39,844 nucleotides of DNA. It comes from Labrenzia sp. DG1229 (GTDB lineage: Bacteria; Pseudomonadota; Alphaproteobacteria; Rhizobiales; Stappiaceae). The DNA is taken from the NCBI RefSeq assembly GCF_000521215.1, contig NZ_KI928917.1:121111-160954 (forward strand). Reading direction: 5' to 3'. Below are positions 16,461-25,353 of the stretch, piece after piece. Made by a program: the position numbers and the translations under genes. How positions within the stretch are numbered: the first letter of the stretch is position 1; every line of letters begins with the position of its first letter. The notes beneath the pieces are model-generated. The model had not been told where the DNA came from and did no database searches. It saw only the letters and a program-made list of their open reading frames with translations.

Positions 16461-17259
16461 TATTGCGGACGAAGGTCCACATCAGGACATGGCAAGCCGC
16501 AATGTTGCGGCCTGCTTGTCCGGGGCATCGGTGAAGTTCGGAAGCTTCACCGCACTTGAAGATATCAGCCTTGAAATCGGCGAAGGCGAATTCTGGACAA
16601 TATTAGGACCGTCGGGCTGCGGCAAATCCACAATGTTACGGCTTGTATCCGACCTTGTACCAGCCGCGACGGGAGACGTTGAAATCCTCGGCAAGACCAC
16701 GGAAGCAGCCCGTCTTGCACGTGAATTCGCGTTCGTCTTTCAAGACGCGACCCTGTTGCCCTGGCGCAGTGCCCTGAAGAACGTGGAACTGCCACTGGAG
16801 ATGGGTCGCAAACGGGGCCTGAAAATCCCGATGTCGGACAAGAGTCCGCAGGATCTGCTTGATCTGGTCGGGTTGAAAGGACGCGAAGACGCGTTGCCGC
16901 ACGAACTGTCAGGCGGTATGCGCCAGCGCGTTGCCATCGCCAGGGCGCTGGTGTGCAAACCCAAGCTCCTGCTGATGGACGAACCGTTCGGCGCGCTCGA
17001 CGAAATGACGCGCGACCACTTGAACCTGCAGCTTCGCGACATCTGGCGCGAGACTGGTGTCACTATTCTCTTCGTTACCCATTCGATCCCCGAAGCGGTC
17101 TTTCTGGGGCAGAAGGTGCTCATGCTGAAGGCAAACCCGGGCCGGGTGAAGCAGGTCGTCGACATTGACCTGCCGTCAGAACGCGAAATCGCGTTGCGTG
17201 AAACCCCCGATTTCAACCGGTATTGCGGCCAGCTTCGCCGTCTTCTGGAGGAGTGCTGA
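16438..17259 (+). CDS. ABC importer ATPase, NitT/TauT type
   Basis: The 273-residue cytoplasmic ATPase has Walker [10 protein letters not shown] at about residues 58-66, the Q-loop [12 protein letters not shown], the signature [15 protein letters not shown], Walker [14 protein letters not shown], and the switch His in FVTHSIPEA. All catalytic residues are present. The ATG at 16438 overlaps the end of the binding-protein gene and has GAGG nine bases upstream; a later ATG at 16489 lacks a spaced ribosome binding site. The Q-loop sequence ([16 protein letters not shown]) is typical of the nitrate/sulfonate/taurine class. It pairs with the permease that starts at its own stop codon (TGATG). Confidence 0.95.
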   Translation: MPVQRLADIADEGPHQDMASRNVAACLSGASVKFGSFTALEDISLEIGEGEFWTILGPSGCGKSTMLRLVSDLVPAATGDVEILGKTTEAARLAREFAFVFQDATLLPWRSALKNVELPLEMGRKRGLKIPMSDKSPQDLLDLVGLKGREDALPHELSGGMRQRVAIARALVCKPKLLLMDEPFGALDEMTRDHLNLQLRDIWRETGVTILFVTHSIPEAVFLGQKVLMLKANPGRVKQVVDIDLPSEREIALRETPDFNRYCGQLRRLLEEC

Positions 17260-18062
17260 TGTCTCTGGTTCAAGTCTCCGCACAAGCTGAAGACCCGAAA
17301 CCGACTGTGCTTGACCATATCAGGCTGCGCGCGGGCAGCATCGCGATCCCGCTCGGTACCGCTGTCTCGCTGCTTCTCATTTGGCAGATCGGTGTGAGAC
17401 TGTTCGAGGTGCCGACCTATATCGCCCCCGCCCCCACGGATGTTCTGGCCGTTTTCACCAATGAATTCGCGCTGCTGATGAGGAACTTGTGGCCGACCCT
17501 GATCGAGAGCCTGTCGGGTTTCCTGGTCGGCAATCTGGCTGCGATCCTGATTGCTGTCGCCTTCGTGCACAGCCGGACAATCGAAAAAGCGTTTTTTCCG
17601 ATAGCGGTCTTCATCAATACGATCCCGATCCTCGCCATCGCGCCGATACTCGTGCTGATTTTCGGAGCCGGCATGACCGCAAAAGTGGTGATCGCGGCAC
17701 TGATCTGCTTTTTCCCGACCCTGGTGAACATGGTGCGCGGTTTGCAATCCGTATCGCCGCAGGCGCTTGAGCTTGCCCGGATATTGTCGGCCTCCAAGTC
17801 GGAGGTTTTCTGGAAAATCCGTCTACCGTCTTCGCTGCCGTTTCTCTTCTCCGCCTTGAAGATCGCCGCGACGACCTGCGTGATCGGGGCAATTGTTGGC
17901 GAATGGATCGGCGCAGATGTCGGACTGGGCGCGCTGATCATAGACAGCACTTTCAATTTCCGCTCACCGCTTCTCTACGCGACGGTTTTCGTGTCTTCCG
18001 GGCTGTCGGTGCTTCTCTTCACTGCCGTTTCTGTCGCCGAGAAACTCGTCATTCGCTGGTAG
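17259..18062 (+). CDS. ABC importer permease, NitT/TauT type
   Basis: The 267-residue inner-membrane protein has six hydrophobic segments and the BPD_transp_1 permease domain (about residues 75-260). The EAA loop for ATPase contact reads SPQALELARILSASKSEVFWKIRLPSSLPFLFSALK, starting near residue 165 (only part of the conserved EAA---G is kept). The start ATG at 17259 overlaps the ATPase stop as TGATG. It completes the three-component importer with the two upstream genes. Confidence 0.94.
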   Translation: MSLVQVSAQAEDPKPTVLDHIRLRAGSIAIPLGTAVSLLLIWQIGVRLFEVPTYIAPAPTDVLAVFTNEFALLMRNLWPTLIESLSGFLVGNLAAILIAVAFVHSRTIEKAFFPIAVFINTIPILAIAPILVLIFGAGMTAKVVIAALICFFPTLVNMVRGLQSVSPQALELARILSASKSEVFWKIRLPSSLPFLFSALKIAATTCVIGAIVGEWIGADVGLGALIIDSTFNFRSPLLYATVFVSSGLSVLLFTAVSVAEKLVIRW

Positions 18063-18114
18063 CGGATCAGGCCTTTCAAAAGCGATTGAGATTTTAGAAC
18101 AAGGAACAAGGATT

Positions 18115-19482
18115 ATGGCAGAGCGTCATACAACCACGGTCCAGGTGGAAGGGGCGCAGGTCCCCGTTGTTGCAGATTGCGATGTTGTCGTTGTCGGCGC
18201 GGGACCCGCAGGCCACGCGGCCTCGGTCTCGGCAGCCCGGAACGGTGCCTCGGTAACGCTTCTTGAGCGATATCACCACCTCGGAGGCATGGCTTCAGGC
18301 GGCATGGTGCTGGTACTGGACGACATGGTGAACGAGGGCAATGAAATTGTCACGACCGGGGTAGTCAGTGAATTCGTCGAGCGTATGGAGCGCCAGGATG
18401 CCGCCGTTTATCCGCCGCCGGCGGAGTGTCAGACCAATTGGGACATGTGGCAAAAGTGGTCTCGTTGGGGCTGTATCGACTTCCACAAGGCTATGATGCC
18501 GCAGCCGATCATTCACGCCGTCGCATTCGACCCCGATGCCTGGAAACGCGTCAGTCTCGACATGGTGGTCGAGGCGAAGGTGAACCTGCGCACACACAGC
18601 TGGTTTTCAGATGTTCTGATGGAAAACGGACGCATCACCGGCGTCATAGCGCAAACCAAGCTCGGCCGGCAGGCTATCCGTGCAAAATACGTGGTCGATG
18701 CCACCGGTGATCTGGATGTCGGCGTGGCGGCCGGCGCGAAGTACATCGACGGCCAGTATATTGTCACGACGGTGTTCCGCCTCTCGAACGTCGACACCGA
18801 CAAGGCCGTGGCGTTCGAATTCTCCGATCCCGAGACATACAAGAAGCTCGACCGCGAAGCGCGGCGCCGGATTGGTGGCGCCTGGGGCATGTGGTGGCTC
18901 AAAACGCCGATCCCGGGCGTTGTGTGGTGCAATTGCCCGCACATGCCCGGGTATGACGGGCTCTCGGTTGAGGACATGGTTGCCTCCGAAATCGAGGGCC
19001 GCGAGCGGATGATGAAACTTCACAAGTTCGCAAAAGAGAACATTCCCGGCTTTGAAAAAGCGACAATGCTTGGTGCCGCCGAGCAAATGGGTATCCGGCA
19101 GACACGGATGTTGCAGGGCGAGTATGTCGTCAACAAGGATGACGTGAAATCAAGGCGCTATTTCACCGACACGGTTTGCCGTGGCCGCGATTACTACACG
19201 CCGTATCGCGCATTGCTTCCCAAGGGCATCGACAATCTGATTGTCGCCGGTCGTCACTACTCAGTTGAAAGTGATGCTCAAAAACTTTCACGCGAAATCC
19301 CCCCCTGCATGGCACAGGGTGAAGCTGCGGGTGTTGCAACAGCCTTGGCGCTGAACGGCGACGGTCCGCTGCGAATGGTCGATCACAAGGCCATCCAGAA
19401 ACAGATGCGCGCACAGGGCGCAGACCCGGGAGACAGGCCGTCGCCGAACGCACTCATCGAAGACAACGTCGCGGCGGAATAA
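18115..19482 (+). CDS. FAD-dependent oxidoreductase (FAD_oxidored family)
   Basis: The 455-residue flavoprotein opens with a Rossmann dinucleotide site (CDVVVVGAGPAGHAASVSAARNG, residues about 22-44), the following acidic LLERYHHLGGMASGGMV, a second FAD contact YVVDATGDLDVGVAAGA in the middle, and a C-terminal substrate/FAD segment DNLIVAGRHYS...PPCMAQGEAAGVATALAL. This matches the pfam12831-type FAD-dependent oxidoreductases, whose substrates are mostly unassigned. It lies 52 bp after the permease gene and 11 bp before a CoA-transferase. A ferredoxin in the same operon is a plausible electron partner. It may catalyse the first oxidation or reduction of the imported compound. Confidence 0.85.
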   Translation: MAERHTTTVQVEGAQVPVVADCDVVVVGAGPAGHAASVSAARNGASVTLLERYHHLGGMASGGMVLVLDDMVNEGNEIVTTGVVSEFVERMERQDAAVYPPPAECQTNWDMWQKWSRWGCIDFHKAMMPQPIIHAVAFDPDAWKRVSLDMVVEAKVNLRTHSWFSDVLMENGRITGVIAQTKLGRQAIRAKYVVDATGDLDVGVAAGAKYIDGQYIVTTVFRLSNVDTDKAVAFEFSDPETYKKLDREARRRIGGAWGMWWLKTPIPGVVWCNCPHMPGYDGLSVEDMVASEIEGRERMMKLHKFAKENIPGFEKATMLGAAEQMGIRQTRMLQGEYVVNKDDVKSRRYFTDTVCRGRDYYTPYRALLPKGIDNLIVAGRHYSVESDAQKLSREIPPCMAQGEAAGVATALALNGDGPLRMVDHKAIQKQMRAQGADPGDRPSPNALIEDNVAAE

Positions 19483-19493
19483 CAGAGGTTTTC

Positions 19494-20660
19494 ATGTCAG
19501 AGAATATCATGCCACTCGATGGCATTCGCGTCATTGACTTCACGCAGGTCATGTTGGGCCCGTGCGCAACCCAGATGCTTGGTGATTTCGGAGCAGACGT
19601 CATCAAGATTGAACGACCGGGCGCCGGAGACCTGAGCCGTGGGTTTTATGGATTGCAGACTGAAGAAGCATTGAACAATGCCGTTTTTGCATCATTGAAC
19701 CGGAACAAGCGCTCGATCGAGATCGACACGAAGTCCGAAGCCGGACACAAGCAGGTTCTCGATCTGGTCAAGACTGCCGACGTGGTCGTCGACAATTTTC
19801 GCGCAGGCGTGATGGATCGTCTCGGCTTCGGGTATGACGCCCTTTCGAAAATCAACCCGAAGGTAATCTGTGCCTCCGGAACCGGCTTTGGATCGACCGG
19901 CCCTTATGCCCACAAGGGCGGACAGGACGTTCTGGCGCAGGCAATGACCGGCGTCATGGAAAAGACCCAGGACCCGTCGATTCCCAAGTCGATCTATCCG
20001 ACAACATTGTGCGACTATTCGGCCGGGATGCATCTGGTTCAGGGAATTCTGGCGGCCTTGCTGATGCGCGATAAAACAGGGCATGGTCAGAAAGTTGAGG
20101 TCTCGCTCTACGACAGCATGATCGCGATGCAGATGCAGGAAGCGGCTCAGTGGTCCAAACACAGGGAAGTGTTGAACTGGGCTGCCATGCCGCTGACCGG
20201 CGTCTTCGACACAAGCGACGGCGCCCTCGTGATCGTGGGTGCATTCAAGGCGAACCCGCTTCAGGATATCTGCACTGCACTGGAAATCGAGGACCTGTCT
20301 CCCGACTATCCGACCCTGGACACCCAACGCAAGCACAAGCCTTTCCTTCAGGCGCGGTTCTCGGAGGCGATTGCCGGGAACACGTCGTCCTATTGGCTTG
20401 AGAGGCTGGAAGCCCAGGACCTGCTCTGCGCACCGGTCCGCTCGCTTGGGGAAGCCCTGGCAGATCCGCAGACTGAAATCAATGGCATGCTGCAGTCGAT
20501 CGACCATCCGGTTCTTGGAGACATCACGCTCGCCGGGTCTCCCGTTCACCTGAGCAAAGCACCAATGATCGTGCGGCATCTGCCGCCCCGCCTCGGTCAA
20601 CACACCGATGAAGTGCTTCAGGAACTGGCGATGTTTCTGAACAACGAGGCGGCTGAATGA
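19494..20660 (+). CDS. Class III (CaiB/BaiF) CoA-transferase
   Basis: The 388-residue enzyme transfers CoA from a donor thioester to a carboxylic acid. It shows the family start GIRVIDFTQVMLGPCATQML, DVIKIERPGAGD, NRNKRSIEIDTKSEAGH, VDNFRAGVMDRLGFGYD, and the catalytic Asp in TTLCDYSAGMHLVQGILAAL (about residue 170), then GQKVEVSLYDSMIAMQ. Length and motif order match formyl-CoA or carnitine CoA-transferases. The ATG follows AGAGG, and the gene's last codons overlap the next gene by 4 bp. Together with the following crotonase it implies that the pathway activates an acid as its CoA ester. Confidence 0.93.
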   Translation: MSENIMPLDGIRVIDFTQVMLGPCATQMLGDFGADVIKIERPGAGDLSRGFYGLQTEEALNNAVFASLNRNKRSIEIDTKSEAGHKQVLDLVKTADVVVDNFRAGVMDRLGFGYDALSKINPKVICASGTGFGSTGPYAHKGGQDVLAQAMTGVMEKTQDPSIPKSIYPTTLCDYSAGMHLVQGILAALLMRDKTGHGQKVEVSLYDSMIAMQMQEAAQWSKHREVLNWAAMPLTGVFDTSDGALVIVGAFKANPLQDICTALEIEDLSPDYPTLDTQRKHKPFLQARFSEAIAGNTSSYWLERLEAQDLLCAPVRSLGEALADPQTEINGMLQSIDHPVLGDITLAGSPVHLSKAPMIVRHLPPRLGQHTDEVLQELAMFLNNEAAE

Positions 20661-21430
20661 GTGTCGAATTCGAAGTTTCGGGACATGTCGCACGTGTGAC
20701 GATCAACCGGCCGGACAGCCTGAACGCGGTGGACAGTGCGACCCATGCCCGGCTCGCCGAGGTCTGGAACGAGGTCGAACGCAAACCGGAAATCCGGTGT
20801 GCCGTTCTGACCGGTGCGGGCACAAGGGCGTTTTGCGCCGGCGCCGACCTGAAAGAAGAAACCGGGCTGTCCGGTACGCAATACTGGAAAGGTATCAGCA
20901 CATCCGGTTTTTCGGGAATTGCGCTGCGCAGGATGTCGACTCCTGTGATCGCCCGGGTCAATGGCCTTGCGCTTGGCGGTGGACTGGAAATGGTTCTCGG
21001 GTGCGACATCGTCATTGCCGCCGACACGGCGCGTTTTGGCCTGCCGGAAGCCAAGGTCGGCCGTGTGCCCCTGGATGGCGGCATGGTGCTGCTTCCCCGG
21101 TTGCTTCCGCGAAACATCGCTATGGGAATGATGATGACCGGCCGGCTCCTGGAAGCGTCGGAAATGGAACGTCACGGGCTGCTGAACGCCGTCGTTTCAC
21201 CCGAACAGCTGGATGAGGAAACCGACCGCTGGGTCGCAGAACTCCTGAAGTGTGCACCACTGAGCCTGCAGGCCATCAAGGCGGTCGCCCGGCAGACGGC
21301 GCATATGCCGTTGCAGGACGCCTTTCAGTACCCGACAAGGGAACTTGAGGCAGCCCTGAATTCAAGTGACGCTGACGAAGGTGTCGCCGCGTTCCGGGAC
21401 AAGAGGGCCCCTGTCTGGAAAGGAAACTGA
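20657..21430 (+). CDS. Enoyl-CoA hydratase/isomerase (crotonase) family protein
   Basis: The 257-residue protein is a crotonase: [11 protein letters not shown] near the N-terminus, the oxyanion-hole segment CAGADLKEE (about 62-70), [19 protein letters not shown] with the first catalytic Glu (about residue 113), and [16 protein letters not shown] with the second Glu (about 133). The glycine-rich GTIPGAGG of classical hydratases is changed to GRVPLDGG, closer to CaiD-like dehydratases. It acts on the CoA ester made by the preceding CoA-transferase. The start overlaps that gene (ATGA), so the two are coupled. Confidence 0.92.
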   Translation: MSVEFEVSGHVARVTINRPDSLNAVDSATHARLAEVWNEVERKPEIRCAVLTGAGTRAFCAGADLKEETGLSGTQYWKGISTSGFSGIALRRMSTPVIARVNGLALGGGLEMVLGCDIVIAADTARFGLPEAKVGRVPLDGGMVLLPRLLPRNIAMGMMMTGRLLEASEMERHGLLNAVVSPEQLDEETDRWVAELLKCAPLSLQAIKAVARQTAHMPLQDAFQYPTRELEAALNSSDADEGVAAFRDKRAPVWKGN

Positions 21431-21435
21431 ACCGG

Positions 21436-21783
21436 ATGACCCTTGTGATCACGAGCACCTGCATTGATGTCAAGGACGGCATATGCACGACGGTCTGTCC
21501 CGTCGATTGTATCTACGAGGGTGAACGCATGTTCTACATACACCCGACCGAGTGTATCGAATGCGGTATGTGCGAGAGTATTTGCCCGGTAGACGCGATC
21601 CGCTATGCCGATGAGGTCGAGGATGCCGAGCATGCCTTTATTGCAGTGAATGATGCAGCCTTCAGGAACGAGGCTGACACCCTTGTGGAACCGGGTGGGT
21701 GGACAAAGGGCGATGATCCTCTCAAGGATCCGCCGGGGTTGACGGACCTGGCTGAACAGCAAGCCGGCGCAGGGGCGGCCTGA
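21436..21783 (+). CDS. Ferredoxin of the 7Fe (3Fe-4S/4Fe-4S) type
   Basis: The 115-residue protein has two iron-sulfur motifs: [19 protein letters not shown] (residues about 9-27) and [16 protein letters not shown] (about 40-55). The second is a complete CxxCxxCxxxCP 4Fe-4S site. In the first, Asp stands where the second Cys of a 4Fe site would be, as is usual for 3Fe-4S centres of FdxA-like proteins. The acidic C-terminal 55 residues end in [12 protein letters not shown]. It sits 5 bp after the crotonase and overlaps the next gene by one base, so it is an operon-dedicated electron carrier, possibly for the FAD oxidoreductase. Confidence 0.9.
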   Translation: MTLVITSTCIDVKDGICTTVCPVDCIYEGERMFYIHPTECIECGMCESICPVDAIRYADEVEDAEHAFIAVNDAAFRNEADTLVEPGGWTKGDDPLKDPPGLTDLAEQQAGAGAA

Positions 21784-22652
21784 TGGAAGGTGTGATTGCT
21801 GCAGTCCCAACGCCGATCGACACGACCGGTTCGCCGATGCGAGGGCCGTTTGTCGAGCATTGCGACTGGGTACTCAGGAACGGTGGCGACGGGCTGAATG
21901 TTCTCGGTTCGACCGGCGAAGCAAGTTCTTTCGACAATGCGTCACGGCGGCAAGTGATGGCCTGGGCCGCCGAAGCGTTTCCCAAGGAACGGCTCATGGT
22001 CGGCACGGGCACGCCATCGCTTCAAGAGACCGTCGCACTTACGACTTTTGCCGACGACCTCGGCTTTCCCATCGCTCTGGTACTGCCACCTTACTATTAC
22101 AAACCCTTGTCCCCGTCGGGCCTGCAGGCATGGTATCTCGCGCTCCATGATGCACTTGGGTCACGCGACATTCAGATCTATTTCTACAATTTCCCCCAGA
22201 TGACCGGAATTTCCATACCTGTTGAAGTCATTGCGGATCTGGTGTCGATAGCGCCTAACCGGTTTTCAGGTATCAAGGATTCCTCCGGTGATCTCGACTA
22301 TTGCCGCTCGATTGTTTCAACCTCCCCTTCCCTGAACGTTTTTCCGAGTTCGGAAACAGTCCTGCAGAGTGCTGCGGTTGACGGTTTCGCAGGATGCATC
22401 TCGGCGAGCGTTAACGTGACTGCTCCGATCGCCGCCGAAGCCTGGTCAAGAAGAGCTGTACCGCCAAGGACGGTCTGTGATGAAATCGCACGCCAGCGTG
22501 GCTTGCTTGCAGGTCCGACGCTGATACCCGGCATCAAGTTTCTGGTAGGTCGCAGATCGAATGACATCGGGTGGCGCCGGGTGTTGCCGCCCTTCACAGC
22601 CTTGCCGGAAACCGTTGGCGAGCAACTGAACAAAAATCTGGACGGGAGCTGA
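21783..22652 (+). CDS. DapA/NanA-superfamily lyase (dihydrodipicolinate synthase-like)
   Basis: The 289-residue TIM-barrel enzyme uses a Schiff-base lysine to make or break C-C bonds, or to dehydrate. It has the substrate loop NVLGSTGEASSF (about 39-50; GSTGE as in sialate lyase rather than GTTGE of DapA), the catalytic Tyr in IYFYNFPQMTG (about 130-140), and the Schiff-base Lys in FSGIKDSSGDL (about 160-170). Family members act on pyruvate plus an aldehyde or on keto-deoxy acids. It is the eighth gene of the operon and starts within the ferredoxin stop. A lysine-biosynthesis role is unlikely given the context; a lyase step in the unknown pathway is more likely. Confidence 0.88.
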   Translation: MEGVIAAVPTPIDTTGSPMRGPFVEHCDWVLRNGGDGLNVLGSTGEASSFDNASRRQVMAWAAEAFPKERLMVGTGTPSLQETVALTTFADDLGFPIALVLPPYYYKPLSPSGLQAWYLALHDALGSRDIQIYFYNFPQMTGISIPVEVIADLVSIAPNRFSGIKDSSGDLDYCRSIVSTSPSLNVFPSSETVLQSAAVDGFAGCISASVNVTAPIAAEAWSRRAVPPRTVCDEIARQRGLLAGPTLIPGIKFLVGRRSNDIGWRRVLPPFTALPETVGEQLNKNLDGS

Positions 22653-22657
22653 AGTGG

Positions 22658-23113
22658 ATGGCAGACGCACAGACATGGAACGGGCGGTTCATGGCACTCT
22701 GCGACCATATCTCCCTGTGGTCTGAAGATCGTGATTTTCAGGTTGGGTGCGTCATAGTATCTCCCTCTGGCCATGAGATCAGATCCACCGGATACAACGG
22801 ATTGCCGCGTGGGGTTTTGTCCACCGAACCGGCGAGATTTGATCGGCCAAGTGGCGAGAAATTCTTCTGGTTCGAGCATGCGGAGAGGAACGCAATCTAT
22901 AATGCGGCACGCGCCGGGATCTGCCTCGGCGGTTGCACCTTGTATGTCAATCGATTTCCCTGCGCGGATTGCGGCCGGGCCATCATCCAGACCGGCATTC
23001 CACAAATCGTTACGCCGCCCATTCCACAATCGGACGGAGCCCTTGACCACAGTTTTCAGGTGTCACGCCAAATGCTGCACGAGGCCGGGATACGCGTCGC
23101 GGAATTCCGGTAA
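22658..23113 (+). CDS. dCMP/cytidine-deaminase-type zinc deaminase
   Basis: The 151-residue protein has the zinc deaminase motifs HAERNAIYNAAR (about 75-86; zinc His and proton-shuttle Glu) and FPCADCGRAII (about 103-113; two zinc Cys). It also has the dCMP-deaminase segment FQVGCVIV...GYNGLPRGV before them. It removes an amino group from a pyrimidine-like or other N-heterocyclic substrate. The ATG at 22658 follows GGGAG; a longer frame runs back into the upstream gene. It is the last gene of the catabolic operon, which makes a catabolic deamination more likely than nucleotide housekeeping, but either is possible. Confidence 0.88.
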   Translation: MADAQTWNGRFMALCDHISLWSEDRDFQVGCVIVSPSGHEIRSTGYNGLPRGVLSTEPARFDRPSGEKFFWFEHAERNAIYNAARAGICLGGCTLYVNRFPCADCGRAIIQTGIPQIVTPPIPQSDGALDHSFQVSRQMLHEAGIRVAEFR

Positions 23114-23183
23114 AGCCGGAACAATATCGGGTGCCGGCGACGTGCACCTGTAACCGGGCACGATCCTGCGTCGAACAGGAAAT

Positions 23184-23201
23184 CGCCGGACCGGGCGTTT
23201 T
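23184..23201 (+). terminator. Weak terminator candidate between convergent deaminase and EamA genes
   Basis: CGCC (23184-23187) pairs with GGCG (23194-23197) and is followed by TTTT. The stem is short. It is placed 70 bp after the last gene of the catabolic operon, where an end is expected. Confidence 0.3.
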
Positions 23202-23228
23202 GTATCGCATTGCCGCGCACCGACCGGC

Positions 23229-24239
23229 TCATAACCGCAGTCGAACTCTCCTGCCCGACGTCAACCGTTTTCTGTCCGGTCGCGATTCCCGCTGGAGGAC
23301 ATAGATACCGCTGAAAATGATAACCAGTATCCCGGATAAGGTGAGACCTGAAGGCACTTCAGACCAGACAAGAAACCCCCAGAAAACCGCAAGAGGCATG
23401 GCAACGAATTCAAATGGGGCAACCACGCTCACGGGTGAAATTCGATATCCTTGTGCAAGGCAATAGAACCCGAAGGCGGAAATCACGCCACAAATGGCAA
23501 TCAGGAACGCATCACCGGCCGTCGGCACAACCCAGTCACGCAGCAGGAAGGCAATACTCGGATGTTGGGAGGACGCATCTGTCTGGCCTCCCAGAAACAA
23601 ACCTGCCAGTCCGCTGATCACGATAAACGTCGACATGGCGTAGAACGCGAGTGATGAACCGGTTTGTGATTTCCCGATATGACGCGTTATTATGATGCTG
23701 ATCGCATAGGCTACGGCGGCCAGTATGGGCAGGATCATCGCGGCTGAAAGGTCTCCGTCTGTAGGACCGACAATCATCATCACACCGACAAATCCGGCCA
23801 GCACTGCCACCATTCGCCGAATTCCGACAGTCTCGCGCAGGAAAATCACGGACAGCAGCGTGACGATCAAAGGCGATACAAAGAAGATTGCGGTCGAGAC
23901 GGCAAGCGGCAACGCCTGTAAAGCCATGTAATAGAAAGTATAGGATATTAGCGCGAGAAACCCCCGCAGGATATTCAGCCAGGGGTGAGCAACTTTCAGC
24001 GTCTCCAGGCCACCACTAAAGATAACGAACACGAAAATAGGAACTATGGCCACCAATCCTCGAAAAAACACGATCTCGAAACCCGGGTATGTACTCCCAA
24101 GGGTTCTGATAAAAACATCCTGAATACTGAAAACGCCGATACCAAGCGTAATAAGAACAATTCCTTGAACTGACCCGTCAATTTCCGGATGAAGCTTTGG
24201 CCCCTTGAGCAGAAGGCCCTGCTTGAGATTGGTTGTCAT
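23229..24239 (-). CDS. EamA/DMT-family transporter
   Basis: The 336-residue inner-membrane protein has about ten hydrophobic helices arranged as two EamA repeats (about 28-160 and 175-315). Family features include FIRTLGSTYPGFEIVFFRGLV at the start of repeat 1, ALPLAVSTAIFFVSPLIVTLLSVIFLRE at its end, and PVSVVAPFEFVAMPLAVFWGFLVWSEVP in repeat 2. Drug/metabolite transporters usually export or exchange small metabolites. The ATG at 24239 is the first start of the frame, and the basic C-terminal tail is cytoplasmic. It is divergent from a LysR gene with a LysR box in between, so it is probably controlled by that protein; the substrate is unknown. Confidence 0.92.
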   Translation of the reverse strand: MTTNLKQGLLLKGPKLHPEIDGSVQGIVLITLGIGVFSIQDVFIRTLGSTYPGFEIVFFRGLVAIVPIFVFVIFSGGLETLKVAHPWLNILRGFLALISYTFYYMALQALPLAVSTAIFFVSPLIVTLLSVIFLRETVGIRRMVAVLAGFVGVMMIVGPTDGDLSAAMILPILAAVAYAISIIITRHIGKSQTGSSLAFYAMSTFIVISGLAGLFLGGQTDASSQHPSIAFLLRDWVVPTAGDAFLIAICGVISAFGFYCLAQGYRISPVSVVAPFEFVAMPLAVFWGFLVWSEVPSGLTLSGILVIIFSGIYVLQRESRPDRKRLTSGRRVRLRL

Positions 24240-24323
24240 GCCTTAACTGCCTTCTCGATATCGCGGAGAAGGCGAATAATGAGCAACAACAATCGATCTG
24301 AAAAACGAAATAATATGATAAGC

Positions 24324-24344
24324 TCAATCGATTATTCCGATTGA
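24324..24344. promoter_or_regulatory. LysR-type operator (T-N11-A palindrome)
   Basis: TCAATCG (24324-24330) and CGATTGA (24338-24344) form a perfect 7-bp inverted repeat with a 7-base AT-rich spacer and contain the T-N11-A core. It ends 15 bp before the LysR start codon, in the 120-bp gap to the divergent EamA gene. Confidence 0.75.
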
Positions 24345-24359
24345 TTTCGTGGATGCCGA

Positions 24360-25211
24360 ATGACACTCGACCAGATCAAAACCTTTATTGTCCTTGCCAA
24401 AACCGGCAATTTCAACAGAACCGCCGAAACTCTGAATGTCACTCAGTCGACCGTGAGTGCGCGGTTGAAGATGCTCGAACAGGCACTTGGTCACGCGCTT
24501 TTGATACGAGAACATTCCGGTTGCCGTTTGACAGCCGCCGGCCATCAGTTTCTGTCACACGCCGCCAACATCCAGATGTTCTGGCAAAAATCACTGCAAA
24601 CAGTGACGCTCAGGCCGGAGTTTCGCGGCGTGCTGACCGTTGGTGCGCAGGTCAGTTTTTGGGACAGCCTGGTGATCGACTGGATGGCATGGATGCGCGA
24701 TCAGTCACCGGATATCGCACTCGACATACAGGCGGACTATTCACCCGCCCAGATGTCAAAACTGTCCGATGGACTGATGGACATCGGCATCATGTACCAG
24801 CCGCGCCACACAACAGGATTGACGATTGAAAAACTGCTGGATGATGAGCTTGTTCTCGTAAGCACGAAAATGCGCAAGGTGTCATCCGGTTGGGTCGAGG
24901 ATTTCGTGTTTGTGGATTGGGGCGACGTCTATCTGGACGCCCACGCGGCGGCATTTCCCGAAATGGAAACGGCTGCGATTACTGTCGGGCTTGGCACACA
25001 GGGGCTACAATACATACTGAAGTTCGGCGGATCTGGTTACTTCCCGCGAAGGGTCGTTCGGGAGCTGATCGACGAGAAAAAGCTGTTTCAGCTGGACGCA
25101 GCCCCGTTGCTGAAAAGGCCTGCCTATCTGGTCTACCAAAATGACCCGATCGATGCGGCGGCAGTTGAAACAGCAATCGACGGCCTCCGAAAAATTGCCC
25201 GAGCACTTTAG
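24360..25211 (+). CDS. LysR-family transcriptional regulator
   Basis: The 283-residue regulator has an N-terminal winged helix (MTLDQIKTFIVLAKTGNFNR, TAETLNVTQSTVSARLKMLEQ, residues about 1-60) and an effector-binding domain from about 92 (VLTVGAQVSFWDSLVIDWM). The start at 24360 has only a weak GTGGA upstream. It is divergent from the EamA transporter and has a LysR box just before it, consistent with autoregulation and control of that transporter. The effector is not predictable from sequence. Confidence 0.93.
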   Translation: MTLDQIKTFIVLAKTGNFNRTAETLNVTQSTVSARLKMLEQALGHALLIREHSGCRLTAAGHQFLSHAANIQMFWQKSLQTVTLRPEFRGVLTVGAQVSFWDSLVIDWMAWMRDQSPDIALDIQADYSPAQMSKLSDGLMDIGIMYQPRHTTGLTIEKLLDDELVLVSTKMRKVSSGWVEDFVFVDWGDVYLDAHAAAFPEMETAAITVGLGTQGLQYILKFGGSGYFPRRVVRELIDEKKLFQLDAAPLLKRPAYLVYQNDPIDAAAVETAIDGLRKIARAL

Positions 25212-25353
25212 GCCGACCCGTCAAACCAGTTCAGGTCACCGATTGCCAGGATCCGTGATCAACAACCGGTTTCAGCCAGAGCATCGGCTTTGCATGCGCT
25301 TTGCCAATGCCCCTTTCCGGTCCTTGATCAATTTCGCTGTTAGGGAGCGCCGA

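Noticed and set aside
19692..20693. 333-codon open frame on the minus strand
   Set aside because: Antisense to the CoA-transferase gene; its translation is rich in Arg, His and Gln, without any motif.
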